Source of the DNA: Flavobacterium psychraerolatum
GTDB lineage: Bacteria > Bacteroidota > Bacteroidia > Flavobacteriales > Flavobacteriaceae
DNA: 47,018 nt
Direction: 5' to 3'
NCBI RefSeq assembly: GCF_025960985.1
Contig: NZ_JAOQMX010000036.1
Span: 1-47,018 of the forward strand
Made by a program: the position numbers and the translations under genes. This document shows, one piece after another, positions 27,632-37,397 of the stretch; the stretch's first letter is position 1; every line of letters starts with the position of its first letter. The notes beneath the pieces were generated by a model. That model made no database searches and had not been told where the DNA came from. It was given only the letters and a program-made list of their open reading frames with translations.

Positions 27632-29410
27632 TTAGAGATTCGTATCTCCCCTAAGTATTCTAAAACTTTTTCTGGACTCTACAAAATAGATACTATCTTG
27701 ATGGTTAAATAGTATTTTTTCATAGAGCAGTTTTGCTTTTTCAGGATCTTTTAATTTTTTATTATAAATCTCAGCCGAAAAATAGAGTGCTTCGTCAATA
27801 TAGATTCCGTCGCTGTGTTTGTCTATTATTGTTTGGTATTGGCTTAACGCTAAAGGAAGATTTCCTAATTTCTCGAAGATTTTACCCAATCGCAATAAAA
27901 CGACACCTTCTATTTCATTCTCCTTGAAATTTTTCAAAATAGATTGAAATTGCACAATCGCTTCCTCATTCCGATTTTGATACAAAAGATAATCACCTTT
28001 GGCAAATTCTTTTAAAGCCGTTTGAGTAGAATCTGCGACGGTATTGTCATTAATTAACAAAAAATATTCCAAAGCATCGTTGGCAATTAACTGTGTACTT
28101 GCCGATTTCAATTCTTTAAATTGCTTTAAAGCCCATGGGAAATCTGCTTTAAAATAACTCGTCTTGGCAGCTTTCAAACTTGCTTCATGTGCAACAGCAT
28201 CATTTTTTAAATCCAATTCGATCTGAGAATAATATAATAACGCTTGATTGAATTTTTCTTCGAAAAGCAAAATATCGGCCAACTCCATTTTTACTTGTGC
28301 TTTTTGATATTCATTCAACTGCAGGTCCATTGTTTTTTTTATAATGGCTCTAGCATCTTCTGGTTTATTCAAATTGAAAGCTACAAAATGTGCCTGAATC
28401 AATTGCAAAGATAAACTAAAAGGAGTAATTTCATATTCTTTGATCAAGGCTTCCAATTCTGTTTGAATATTTGGATACTCATTTGGCACTGCTTTATCAA
28501 TCTTCATTTTGATCAAATAGGTATTGGCTTGAATCAATAAATCTAAATCTTTGGAATTTTCGATAACAAAATTAAGGATTATTTTTGCTGTTTCGGTATC
28601 GTCTTCTTCAATACAGGTTTGCGCCAAATTAACAATATTCGAAAGTGAAATAGGATTTCGTTTGTAAACTGCTTTTTCTTGTACGAAGGCTTTCGAAAAT
28701 TCTTTTTGCTGAACATAAAACCAACTCAAATAATAATTCCAAAAAACATCTTGACTTTTTTGAACCCTTACAATTAATGCTTTTCTCAATAAATCACTAA
28801 AAGTGGAATCTCCTTCCCCTGTCATATAGCGTGACATTTGATTTTGTATCAAAACAGAATTTTGTGGATTCAAGTAGGCTTCTTCCAAGAAAGTATCTAC
28901 CATTTTTTCCATGTTTCCCATTTGCCCGTATAGCAATCCCTTTTGATAATTAAAAGTGAGATTTGGCATTTTTAACTCAGCCTGTTCATAGGATTTTAAG
29001 GCGTAGTCTAGTAACACTTTTTTCTCAAAAGCAGCAGCCACTCCATACACATCGTATGCATTAATATTGATCCTATCAACCGCCTGATTGTAATAGAATT
29101 TTGCTTTGCTTTCGTTATTTTGCAATTGGTAATTGTAACCCAATTCAACTAAAACACTAGCTTGTTTGTACTTACTAAGTTGAGTATTGATTGCTTTGTC
29201 GGCAACATCAAATTGTTGTAATTGCTGGAGACAATCTACTGTTCTTAAAAAATATTGCAAATTTTGCGGTACCGATTCCAATAATTCTTGGTAACTTATT
29301 TTTGCTTTTTCAAAATCGCCTTTATCGTAGTAGTACTGCGCCAATTGTTCGTTCTGAGAGAAAACAACCAGCGAGAATAGCAAAGCGATAAATAGGCAGG
29401 CTTTTTTCAT
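27632..29410 (-). CDS. Exported TPR-repeat protein
   Basis: From the ATG at 29410 the protein has 592 residues with a signal peptide (MKKACLFIALLFSLVVFSQ) followed by tetratricopeptide repeats along its whole length (for example LAQYYYDKGDFEKAKISYQELL near the start and GVVLLRLGKIFEKLGNLPLALSQYQTII near the end). It should be periplasmic or surface-exposed and act as a protein-binding scaffold. An in-frame start eleven codons upstream would hide the signal peptide. It lies 66 nt after serS and is likely co-transcribed. Its partner is unknown. Confidence 0.85.
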   Translation of the reverse strand: MKKACLFIALLFSLVVFSQNEQLAQYYYDKGDFEKAKISYQELLESVPQNLQYFLRTVDCLQQLQQFDVADKAINTQLSKYKQASVLVELGYNYQLQNNESKAKFYYNQAVDRININAYDVYGVAAAFEKKVLLDYALKSYEQAELKMPNLTFNYQKGLLYGQMGNMEKMVDTFLEEAYLNPQNSVLIQNQMSRYMTGEGDSTFSDLLRKALIVRVQKSQDVFWNYYLSWFYVQQKEFSKAFVQEKAVYKRNPISLSNIVNLAQTCIEEDDTETAKIILNFVIENSKDLDLLIQANTYLIKMKIDKAVPNEYPNIQTELEALIKEYEITPFSLSLQLIQAHFVAFNLNKPEDARAIIKKTMDLQLNEYQKAQVKMELADILLFEEKFNQALLYYSQIELDLKNDAVAHEASLKAAKTSYFKADFPWALKQFKELKSASTQLIANDALEYFLLINDNTVADSTQTALKEFAKGDYLLYQNRNEEAIVQFQSILKNFKENEIEGVVLLRLGKIFEKLGNLPLALSQYQTIIDKHSDGIYIDEALYFSAEIYNKKLKDPEKAKLLYEKILFNHQDSIYFVESRKSFRILRGDTNL

Positions 29411-29476
29411 TATATAAGAATCTAAGTTATGGTTTTCAGTCACCGCAAGCTACAGCGACTGAAAACGGTTAACTAT

Positions 29477-30748
29477 TTAATTGATAATATCAAATCCGCA
29501 GTAGGAGCGCAAAGCTTCTGGGATAACGATTCCTTCTGGTGTTTGATAATTTTCCAAAATTCCGGCCAAAACTCTCGGCAATGCCAATGAACTTCCGTTT
29601 AAGGTATGAGCCAATTGGTTTTTTCCGTCTTTGTCTTTGAAACGCAACTTCAAACGATTGGATTGAAAAGTCTCAAAATTAGAAACAGAAGAAATCTCTA
29701 ACCAACGATCTTGAGCCGTTGAGAACACTTCAAAGTCATACGTCAAGGCAGAAGCAAAACTCATGTCTCCACCGCAAAGACGAAGAATACGGTACGGCAA
29801 TTTTAATTCGTCCAAAATTCCTTTAACATGTTCTACCATTCCGTCAAGCGCTTCGTATGATTTTTCAGGATGCTCCACTCGTACAATTTCAACCTTGTCA
29901 AATTGGTGCAAACGATTTAACCCACGTACGTGCGCACCATATGAACCTGCTTCGCGACGAAAGCAAGGTGTATATGCAGTTGTAAGTACAGGCAATTCGC
30001 TTTCGCTCAAAATCACATCTCTAAAAATATTTGTTACCGGCACCTCAGCGGTTGGAATCAAATACAAATCATCTGTAGCGTCATGGTACATTTGCCCTTC
30101 TTTGTCTGGCAATTGTCCTGTACCATAAGCAGATGCTTCGTTCACCAAATGAGGCACTTGCACTTCATTGTATCCTGCAGCAGTATTTTTATCTAAAAAG
30201 TAATTGATTAAGGCACGTTGCAAACGCGCTCCTTTGCCTTTGTACACAGGAAAACCAGCACCAGCAATTTTATTACCTAATTCAAAATCAATGATGTCGT
30301 ATTTTTTCACTAACTCCCAATGCGGTTGCGCTCCTTCGTGTAAGGTAGGTATTGCTCCAGCTTCAAAAACAGTTAGGTTTTCTTCTGGCGTTTTCCCAAC
30401 AGGCACGATATCGGCAGGTAAGTTTGGCAGTGTATATAATTTTTCGGTTAATTCGGTTGCCAAAGCATCTACAATTTCAGCAAGTTCTTTACTTTTTTCT
30501 TTAAGAGAAACCGTTTTTTCTTTTAAAATGGCTGCTTTTGCTTTCTCTCCGCTTTTCATTAATCCGCCAATGTCTTTGGATAATTTATTAGATTCGGATA
30601 AGATGTTGTCCATTTCAACTTGTGTAGCGCGACGTTTTTCGTCTAGTGCTACTACCTCTTCTACCACAGTTTTGGCATCCATATTCTTTTTTGCCAAAGC
30701 TTGGATTACTTTCTCCTGATTCTCTCTAATAAATGCAATTTGTAACAT
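29477..30748 (-). CDS. serS: Seryl-tRNA synthetase
   Basis: This class II synthetase charges tRNA-Ser and, in related bacteria, tRNA-Sec. The 423 residues comprise the N-terminal coiled-coil arm that holds the tRNA (about 25-105, rich in Lys/Glu) and the catalytic core with motif 2 CFRREAGSYGAHVRGLNRLHQF and motif 3 LNGSSLALPRVLAGILENYQ, ending EGIVIPEALRSYCGFDII. Everything is canonical and complete. Confidence 0.97.
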   Translation of the reverse strand: MLQIAFIRENQEKVIQALAKKNMDAKTVVEEVVALDEKRRATQVEMDNILSESNKLSKDIGGLMKSGEKAKAAILKEKTVSLKEKSKELAEIVDALATELTEKLYTLPNLPADIVPVGKTPEENLTVFEAGAIPTLHEGAQPHWELVKKYDIIDFELGNKIAGAGFPVYKGKGARLQRALINYFLDKNTAAGYNEVQVPHLVNEASAYGTGQLPDKEGQMYHDATDDLYLIPTAEVPVTNIFRDVILSESELPVLTTAYTPCFRREAGSYGAHVRGLNRLHQFDKVEIVRVEHPEKSYEALDGMVEHVKGILDELKLPYRILRLCGGDMSFASALTYDFEVFSTAQDRWLEISSVSNFETFQSNRLKLRFKDKDGKNQLAHTLNGSSLALPRVLAGILENYQTPEGIVIPEALRSYCGFDIIN

Positions 30749-31212
30749 AGCTTAAATTTTATAACTCTAGTTGTTCTTTTTGATAAAGTAAGCAAATTTA
30801 AGGATTTGTTTCATATAAAGTAGGACAATATGAAAAACTTCAAATCTATCTAGTTTTATAGCAATTTGAACTGGAAAAGGACATGGATTAATTGGATTCA
30901 CTATCTCAAAGATATAGATAAAAAAATTTACTGAAATCTAAAAAAATCCCCCATGATGAGGATCCTTTTGATGTGTTTTTAAATCTTAATCCTTAGCTTA
31001 CATATCGTTGTTGACAACACTAAGATTAGAATTTATTATAGAAGCGCAAATAACACCAGTTTTAAACTCATCTAAACCTAAGTTTGGATCTATTTTAATC
31101 TTCCTGTTATCAATTACGTTATAACATCGTTTCAGATAAAGAAGAATCCCAAGTCGATTATTTTTAATCGACTTGGGATTCTTCTGATAAATTCGTAAAG
31201 AAAGGAATAAAA
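30749..31212. other. 464-nt gene-free spacer between serS and the uronate locus
   Basis: It holds a -7-like TAAATTTG on the minus strand (30800-30793) about 45 nt from serS, a second TATCTTTG (30914-30907), and the 21-bp hairpin at 31140-31185. I see no credible open frame or RNA gene. It marks the border between the housekeeping block and the polysaccharide locus. Confidence 0.5.
31140..31185 (-). terminator. Strong hairpin after the cupin gene
   Basis: 21 bp pair perfectly (31140-31160 with 31165-31185) around a TTTT loop, 28 nt past the stop of the cupin gene. The following T-stretch is interrupted (TTTATC), but stem length and position make it the likely end of the locus transcript. Confidence 0.8.
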
Positions 31213-32043
31213 TTACTCCTTTTTATCTTCAGTAACATTATGCGTTTTTAACCATTCTTCTCCTTTACTATCCATGAAAAAATCCATCCAAACATAATAC
31301 AAAACATCATCTTTTTCTACAGAAACAGAATGCATCGATCCCAGCGGAATATGCAATAATGAATATTCAAGCAATGGTCTTTGAGCATCATCTGCATAAA
31401 CTATGATATTATTTTTTGAAAGCCCTAAGAATAATTGCTCCAACATAGGATGTTTGTGAGCTCCTACTTTATCAGGTCCTTTGGTTTGTACAGTTCCCAT
31501 TGCTATTCTTGGAATAATCTTGTTAGGCATAATGGTGCGGCTGATCGTATTTGGACTTTTTATAGGCTCTGTGTAAGGCCTACAGTCTTCAAACTTTGCA
31601 TAATAAACCTTTTGCGTATTTTCTATCGGAAACTCATTCAACTCTACAAGGTCTTGCGCAGAAAGCTTAGTAACGATTTTTAAGTAATGAAGCGTATCGT
31701 TCTTAGCGGTTTTGATTGAGATGCTCTTTTCTACATTAGGTAATAAGATAGTTTCTGGAACAATTTCATATTTTATATTCATTGTCTTTACCGTTCCTTT
31801 GCCTTTAAAAAACAGATAAATAGATTTGTATCCTTCATTGGCATCATCCACAATTGATTTGTTGCCCGTAAGCGCGATATGCTCTACTTGTATTCCTTCT
31901 ATTTCGTTTTGTAGAATAAGTTTAGAATACTTTTGTGTATTATTTTCTAACTGTATATTTAATTTCTCAACCGGAATCTCTTGCGCTTGAAGTGCTGTAA
32001 TGAGCGATAGCCCTACTACTATAGTAATAATTTGCTTTTTCAT
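31213..32043 (-). CDS. Exported two-part cupin protein of the uronate locus
   Basis: The protein has 276 residues. A signal peptide (MKKQIITIVVGLSLITALQAQ) indicates export, probably to the periplasm. The C-terminal part carries a full cupin metal site: GAHKHPMLEQ with His196, His198 and Glu202, then PLGSMH with His238. The N-terminal half looks like a second, degenerate cupin barrel without the metal ligands. Alginate and pectin loci often carry KdgF, a small cytoplasmic cupin that helps convert the unsaturated monouronate to its open-chain keto form. This protein could do a related job outside the cytoplasm, but it is about twice KdgF size and exported, so that assignment is inference. It lies downstream of susD beyond a terminator. 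Confidence 0.7.
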   Translation of the reverse strand: MKKQIITIVVGLSLITALQAQEIPVEKLNIQLENNTQKYSKLILQNEIEGIQVEHIALTGNKSIVDDANEGYKSIYLFFKGKGTVKTMNIKYEIVPETILLPNVEKSISIKTAKNDTLHYLKIVTKLSAQDLVELNEFPIENTQKVYYAKFEDCRPYTEPIKSPNTISRTIMPNKIIPRIAMGTVQTKGPDKVGAHKHPMLEQLFLGLSKNNIIVYADDAQRPLLEYSLLHIPLGSMHSVSVEKDDVLYYVWMDFFMDSKGEEWLKTHNVTEDKKE

Positions 32044-32129
32044 TTTTATTAAATTTTATTTATAAATAAAACCGGAAGTAATCTGATCGTTCTAAACCAC
32101 CTAATAAAGATACGTTTAGAAAATAAAAA

Positions 32130-32164
32130 AGATATACCGATCTGAATTTCGGATCGGTATATCT
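32130..32164 (-). terminator. Terminator after susD
   Basis: A 13-bp perfect stem (32130-32142 with 32152-32164), followed on the minus strand by TTTTTTATTT. It lies between susD and the cupin gene, so the cupin gene relies on read-through or on a promoter I could not identify in the 86 nt that remain. Confidence 0.85.
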
Positions 32165-32267
32165 AAAAAAAACTAATTTAATCAACTAATGCTATTTTCA
32201 AGGATAAAATTATCATCCTATAAGCGTTTATAGTTTGTTTAGAAACTATTTTTTAATTTCTCTTCAA

Positions 32268-33806
32268 TTAATACCCTGCATTTTGCGGTAATAAATTTGG
32301 ATTTCTTGTCAACTCATTAGCTGGTAAAGGGAACAAATATTTTCTTGCTGTTACGAAAGCAGGTTTTGCACCTTCTAGTCCAGAAGCACTAAAAACCGTT
32401 GGACCTAAATCTCTTCTTGCAATATCATACCATCTTGAAAACTCAAAAGCCAATTCCCATTTACGATCTTCTAGAACCAAAGTTCTCATTGCATCTTTTG
32501 ATAATGTTGTAATATCAGCTGGAAAAACACTAGCTGTACCACCTGCAGCTCCTGCTCTCGCTCTTGCTCTAACTCTATTTGTCCAAGTAACAGCATCAGC
32601 AGTCTGACCTACTTCGTTTGCTGCTTCAGCTCCAATAAGCAATACTTCGGCATAACGCATCATTAGATAATTACTATTTGTAGTTCTACCATTACCATCT
32701 GCAGCAGGACCTGCTTTTCGAGTATATTTCGCAATATGGGGACGGTTATCACCAGCAGTATAATAAGTTGTGAATTTGGTATACGGTTGTCTCAATCCTT
32801 TGAATACTCCTGTCGCATCAAAGCTCACTGCTCTTCTATAATCTAAAGAGTTCCAAGTGTTGTAAACATTTAGAGAAGGTACTAAGATCGACCATCCTCC
32901 ACTGTATCCATACTGCTCATCGGCTCTAATACCTGTAAAAGCAGCCAAGTAATCACGACCTTGATCTCCATCAGACTTTCCAATAAAATCGATTACAAAT
33001 ATTGGCTCCTTTGAAGCATCTGTTTTAGAATAGTCAAATAAGTTTTGAAAATCAGTTTCTAAGCCTAAATTATACGTCCCCTCTTTTGAAATAATATCCT
33101 TTGCTTCATCATAAGCAAGTTGAAAATTAGCAGGATCATATTGCCCCATAGTCAAATACACGGAAGCCAAAAATGAACTTGCAGCTGATTTTGCAGGCAT
33201 TGCTCTTGTGATTTGAGTATCTGGCAACCATTCTTTTGCAAATTTTAAATCTGCAATGATATTTTTGTAAACGTCAGCAACTGCTGTTTTACTAATTGAA
33301 CCTGCAGCTTGTACATCTGTAACTGGTTTGTCAATATATGGAATCGCTCCAAATTGCCTTACCAGATGGTAATAAACAAAAGCTCTAATAAAATAGGCCT
33401 GTGCCACCACTTTATTTTTTGCAGCTGCATCTGCAGTTACATAACTCGCACCGTCAATAGCTTGATTGGCTGCACCAATAATTTGGTAACATTTTGGCCA
33501 ATAGACTGCAATATTTGCATTATCTGCTAATATTCCAACATTACTAAACTGTACACGCTCAGGATTGGTAACATTGACATTCAAATCTACCATATCACTA
33601 GCCAACATTAATGACATTGACATTTCTCTTGACATGAAATACCTATGTTCCATGTGAGCGTAAGCACCATTTATAGCAATTTGAACTTTATCTATGGAAG
33701 TAAAGAACGAAGAAGGTGTTAATAATCCAACTGGTTGTTCTTCTAAATCAGAACAGCCAATCATGGACATTCCAATTAAAACGAATATATATTTAAATTT
33801 TTTCAT
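32268..33806 (-). CDS. SusD/RagB-family glycan-binding lipoprotein
   Basis: This surface lipoprotein forms the lid on the SusC-type transporter and captures oligosaccharides. The 512 residues begin with a lipoprotein signal (MKKFKYIFVLIGMSMIGC) and carry typical SusD segments: AYAHMEHRYFMSREM, AQAYFIRAFVYYHLVRQFGAIPYID, SNYLMMRYAEVLLIGAEAANEVG, and LVLEDRKWELAFEFSRWYDIARRD, ending NPNLLPQNAGY. It is 24 nt downstream of susC in the same operon. The surrounding catabolic genes point to alginate-derived oligosaccharides as the ligand. Confidence 0.95.
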   Translation of the reverse strand: MKKFKYIFVLIGMSMIGCSDLEEQPVGLLTPSSFFTSIDKVQIAINGAYAHMEHRYFMSREMSMSLMLASDMVDLNVNVTNPERVQFSNVGILADNANIAVYWPKCYQIIGAANQAIDGASYVTADAAAKNKVVAQAYFIRAFVYYHLVRQFGAIPYIDKPVTDVQAAGSISKTAVADVYKNIIADLKFAKEWLPDTQITRAMPAKSAASSFLASVYLTMGQYDPANFQLAYDEAKDIISKEGTYNLGLETDFQNLFDYSKTDASKEPIFVIDFIGKSDGDQGRDYLAAFTGIRADEQYGYSGGWSILVPSLNVYNTWNSLDYRRAVSFDATGVFKGLRQPYTKFTTYYTAGDNRPHIAKYTRKAGPAADGNGRTTNSNYLMMRYAEVLLIGAEAANEVGQTADAVTWTNRVRARARAGAAGGTASVFPADITTLSKDAMRTLVLEDRKWELAFEFSRWYDIARRDLGPTVFSASGLEGAKPAFVTARKYLFPLPANELTRNPNLLPQNAGY

Positions 33807-33830
33807 TGTGTGTCTTTTTTATATTTACTA

Positions 33831-36800
33831 TTAAAACTTCAAACTAGCACTAAAGTTAACTGATCTCACTGTTGGGAAATTTCCAAAATCGAATCCTTTA
33901 GTAGAATTTGATGTCGATGTACTTCCTCCTCCTGAACCAAAATAACTTACCTCAGGATCTAAGCCAGAATATTTTGTAAAAGTCAATAAGTTCTGCGCAC
34001 TCAAAGTCAATCTTAAGCTTTCTACCCCCATTTTTTCAGTAAATTTTGAAGGAACGTTGTATCCTAATGCAATATTTTTCAATCTAATATAACTTCCGTC
34101 TTCAACAAAACGAGATGAAATTTCTCTTCTATCAGCAACAACACGAGGAATGTTAGTATCTGTATTAGTAGGTGTCCAAGCATTTAACACATCCGTAAGT
34201 GCATTCGAGCTACCTCTAAACAATTGTGCTTTGGTCAAGTTAAACACATCACCTCCGTAAGAACCTTGGAAAAAGATATTCAAATCCCAATTTTTATAAC
34301 TGAAGTTATTTGTGATACCCATATTCCAATCTGGATTTGGATTACCAATAATTTTTCTATCAGCAGTTGTAATCGATCCATCACCACTCACATCTGTAAA
34401 CATAGGGTCACCTGCAACTCCACCAGCAGCTATAGCCAAACCTGTTGGCAATGTACCACCTTGATAAACTCCTTGGTATTCTAAACCGTAGAATACACCT
34501 GCAGCTTCTCCTTCTCTCAAAATGTGTGTTCCTGAATTATTGCTAAAAAATCCTGGAGCAGCATTCAAAATCACATCTGTACCACCAATTAATTTTTCCA
34601 CTTTGTTTTTATTTGTAGACCAGTTAAAATCTGTCGTCCATCTAAAATCATTGTTTGTGATATTCTTTGTATTTAATGAAATTTCAAAACCTTTATTGTT
34701 AATTTCACCAACGTTTCTAATACTAGCCAACGTTTGGAAACCTAAATATTGTGATTGACTGTTATCAGCCATTAATAAATCTTTCGTATTAATATTGTAA
34801 TAATCTAATGAAAGCGACACTTTGTTATTCAACAAACCTAAATCCAAACCAAAGTTACTTTGATAAGAAGACTCCCATTTCAAGTTATCATTTGCCGCTT
34901 GATCAGGAACAACTGCATTCACTGCTGCACCACCAAGTCCTGCATAAATAGTAGATAATTTTGCTAATGATTGGTAAGCAGAAATAGCTTGGTTACCTGT
35001 AACACCATAACTAGCTCTTAACTTCAAGTTCGAAATTGATTTGCTGTCTTTCAAGAAATCTTCATTCGAAATTTTCCATCCTAATGCTCCAGAAGGAAAG
35101 ATTGCATATTTATGGTTTTTTGCAAAGTTTGAAGCTCCATCACGTCTTACTGTTGCAGTCAACAAATATTTGTCGTTATAGTCATAATTTAATCTACCAA
35201 ATTGAGATTCAATTTCTTGCTCAACAAATGAAGACGTTGGCAATACAGAAACAGAACTACCCGCTAAATTAAAGTAAGAGAAACTATCATCTGTAAAACG
35301 TTGTGCTCCTGCAGAAAAACGTTCAGAACTTGTTTTTTGATACGAGTATCCAGCTAATAAATTCAAAGTACCTTTTCCTATTTCTTTTTTATATGACAAA
35401 TAACTCTCTGTTAATATATCTGTCTTTTTCAAATTCGAAATACTTGCTTTACCACCTGTTCCTCTACCAGCCGTTACCAATAATGTAGATGGTCTAAATG
35501 TACCTACTGTTGTATTTGTTGTACTGTATCCAAAAGTAGTTTTGAAAGTAAGATCTTTTATAATATCATAATTAGCATATAAATTTGATCTACTAATATC
35601 CGTTTTTGTTGTATTTACTGCTTCAGTTGCAATTGCGTACGGATTATCAACTTCATCAGCAATATTATCTGTTGTATTCAAACCTGTAACTGGATCTTTC
35701 ACTCCGTAATCTGGTCTAAATCTAAACATAAGAGAGATCACATCATCACCACCACCATTTGCAGTTTCACCTGTTGATTGTGTTGGTACACCATTTTTTG
35801 CAGACCTACTAGTAAAAAGATTAAAACCTAATTTCAATTTGTCTGTAACCTGAGCATCAATGTTGGATAAGAACGTCATTCTCTCAAAATCGGAGTTTAT
35901 AACAACACCGTCTTGTTTGAAATAATTTGCAGAAGCGTAGAAATTAATTTTATCACTACCTCCCGAAAAAGAGAACTGATGATTTTGAGTACTTCCGCTT
36001 TTGTATAGCAAATCTTGCCAGTCTGTATCTGCAGTCCCTGCAACAAAACTTGGATTGGTTATCTTTTTGTAAGTAATAAATTGTTCTGCATTTAATAAAT
36101 CCAATCTATTAGCGGTATTTTGTACAGAATAGCTACTATTCACCTCTACAGTTAATTTTCCATTTCTACCTTTCTTAGTAGTTACCATTACCACTCCATT
36201 AGATCCTCTAGAACCATAAATAGCAGTTGCAGAAGCATCTTTTAAAACTTCGATAGATTGAATATCACTTGCTTGCGGCATGGAAGCCCCAACAAATCCA
36301 TCCACTACAATCAAAGGATCACTACCGGCACTGATAGAAGTATTACCCCTAACCTTAATACTAATAGGAGCACCTGGCTCACCACCATTATTAGATTGTA
36401 CCACAACACCAGCTGCACGTCCTTGCAAAGCTTGAGCAGCATCTGCAAGTGGAAAAGCATTGATTTCTTCAGCTTTTATCGAAGATACCGAACCTGTGAT
36501 ATCACTCTTTTTACGAGAACCATAACCCACAACAACTACTTCATCTAGTTGACTGTTATTTTCGACCAAAATGATATTCAAGGTCTTTTGATTCGTAATG
36601 GTTGCCGATTGCATTTTATAACCTATATATGAAAACTGAAGCACATCTCCTTTTTTAACATCAACTTGAAATTTACCATCAAAGTCTGTAGATGAACCTT
36701 TAGTTGAATTGGCTATAATTACATTGGCTCCAGGAATAGGCATATTGTCGCCATCCAATATTGTACCGGATAATCGATATCCGCCTTGTGCAAATAATGA

Positions 36801-36851
36801 TATACTGAATATCAACATAAGCATTAAAATAAGTTTAGTTTTTAAATTCAT
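33831..36851 (-). CDS. SusC/RagA-family TonB-linked outer-membrane transporter
   Basis: This TonB-dependent barrel imports oligosaccharides together with the SusD partner. At 1006 residues it has the usual length. A signal peptide (MNLKTKLILMLMLIFSISLFAQ) is followed by a CarboxypepD_reg-like domain (YRLSGTILDGDNMPIPGANV), the SusC hallmark DEVVVVGYGSRKKSDITGSV, a plug with the SusC pattern IQSIEVLKDASATAIYGSRG, and the barrel ending in PTVRSVNFSASLKF. Upstream lies a 150-nt leader headed by a -7 box and a triple operator at 36979-37014, so expression is probably repressed by the local GntR regulator until uronates are present. Confidence 0.96.
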   Translation of the reverse strand: MNLKTKLILMLMLIFSISLFAQGGYRLSGTILDGDNMPIPGANVIIANSTKGSSTDFDGKFQVDVKKGDVLQFSYIGYKMQSATITNQKTLNIILVENNSQLDEVVVVGYGSRKKSDITGSVSSIKAEEINAFPLADAAQALQGRAAGVVVQSNNGGEPGAPISIKVRGNTSISAGSDPLIVVDGFVGASMPQASDIQSIEVLKDASATAIYGSRGSNGVVMVTTKKGRNGKLTVEVNSSYSVQNTANRLDLLNAEQFITYKKITNPSFVAGTADTDWQDLLYKSGSTQNHQFSFSGGSDKINFYASANYFKQDGVVINSDFERMTFLSNIDAQVTDKLKLGFNLFTSRSAKNGVPTQSTGETANGGGDDVISLMFRFRPDYGVKDPVTGLNTTDNIADEVDNPYAIATEAVNTTKTDISRSNLYANYDIIKDLTFKTTFGYSTTNTTVGTFRPSTLLVTAGRGTGGKASISNLKKTDILTESYLSYKKEIGKGTLNLLAGYSYQKTSSERFSAGAQRFTDDSFSYFNLAGSSVSVLPTSSFVEQEIESQFGRLNYDYNDKYLLTATVRRDGASNFAKNHKYAIFPSGALGWKISNEDFLKDSKSISNLKLRASYGVTGNQAISAYQSLAKLSTIYAGLGGAAVNAVVPDQAANDNLKWESSYQSNFGLDLGLLNNKVSLSLDYYNINTKDLLMADNSQSQYLGFQTLASIRNVGEINNKGFEISLNTKNITNNDFRWTTDFNWSTNKNKVEKLIGGTDVILNAAPGFFSNNSGTHILREGEAAGVFYGLEYQGVYQGGTLPTGLAIAAGGVAGDPMFTDVSGDGSITTADRKIIGNPNPDWNMGITNNFSYKNWDLNIFFQGSYGGDVFNLTKAQLFRGSSNALTDVLNAWTPTNTDTNIPRVVADRREISSRFVEDGSYIRLKNIALGYNVPSKFTEKMGVESLRLTLSAQNLLTFTKYSGLDPEVSYFGSGGGSTSTSNSTKGFDFGNFPTVRSVNFSASLKF

Positions 36852-36978
36852 GGTTAAATAGTTTTTGATTAAAATAGTTAGTTTACTTATAAAAAACAGA
36901 TTGTATTATGTTTTTCATTTATTCAAAAAAATCTTTTTAGTTAACAAAGACTAAAAATTCGTCTTTTTCAACTGAAAC

Positions 36979-37014
36979 ACCAAACTGGTTTTCCAATTTG
37001 GTTTTCCAAATATA
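36979..37014 (-). promoter_or_regulatory. Operator-promoter A (susCD)
   Basis: Read on the minus strand, the -7 box TATATTTG (37014-37007) runs straight into TTGGAAAACCAA, TTGGAAAACCAG and a further TTGG. The TTGG starts are spaced exactly 13 nt apart. A repressor bound here would cover the -7 region and the start of transcription. The -33 position reads TTT at the right distance. Confidence 0.7.
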
Positions 37015-37321
37015 ATACTAATTTTTAGGTTTAAAAAACTTTAATACGATTTATTCAAAAAAAATCTTCTAAAAAATATCATAATGAATTAAAAGGATTA
37101 AAATATTTCATAATTATCAGTAAAAACCAAAATAGCACTCCCTTCTTAACCCTCGTTAACACTAGCTTTCACTCCATTAAAACAAATCAAAAACAGAATA
37201 ACGTTTACCTTCGTTTAAAAACGATATTACTACAAACACTTCTATGAATTTAGAAATTTTAACAATTAAACACCCTTTTTAATACCTGATATTCAAGACA
37301 ATAAAAACAATAAGTATAAAA

Positions 37322-37356
37322 AAAGTCCCAAACTACTATAAGTAGTTTGGGACTTT
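37322..37356 (-). terminator. Terminator after kdgA
   Basis: A 16-bp perfect stem (37322-37337 with 37341-37356) with a 3-nt loop and a T-run following on the minus strand, 42 nt past the stop. Confidence 0.9.
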
Positions 37357-37397
37357 AAATCATTTTAGTCTTCCGACTAATTCGTTTTTAAAAGAAT

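Larger units (their letters stand above)
36852..37397. other. 546-nt intergenic region between kdgA and susC
   Basis: It holds the kdgA terminator (37322-37356), operator-promoter A (36979-37014) and a 150-nt susC leader. The stretch 37020-37310 is AT-rich with no open frame or repeat that I can support. Confidence 0.6.

Noticed and set aside
30204..30719. 171-codon plus-strand frame opposite serS
   Set aside because: It lies entirely within the conserved coiled-coil and core coding part of serS on the other strand and has no independent support.
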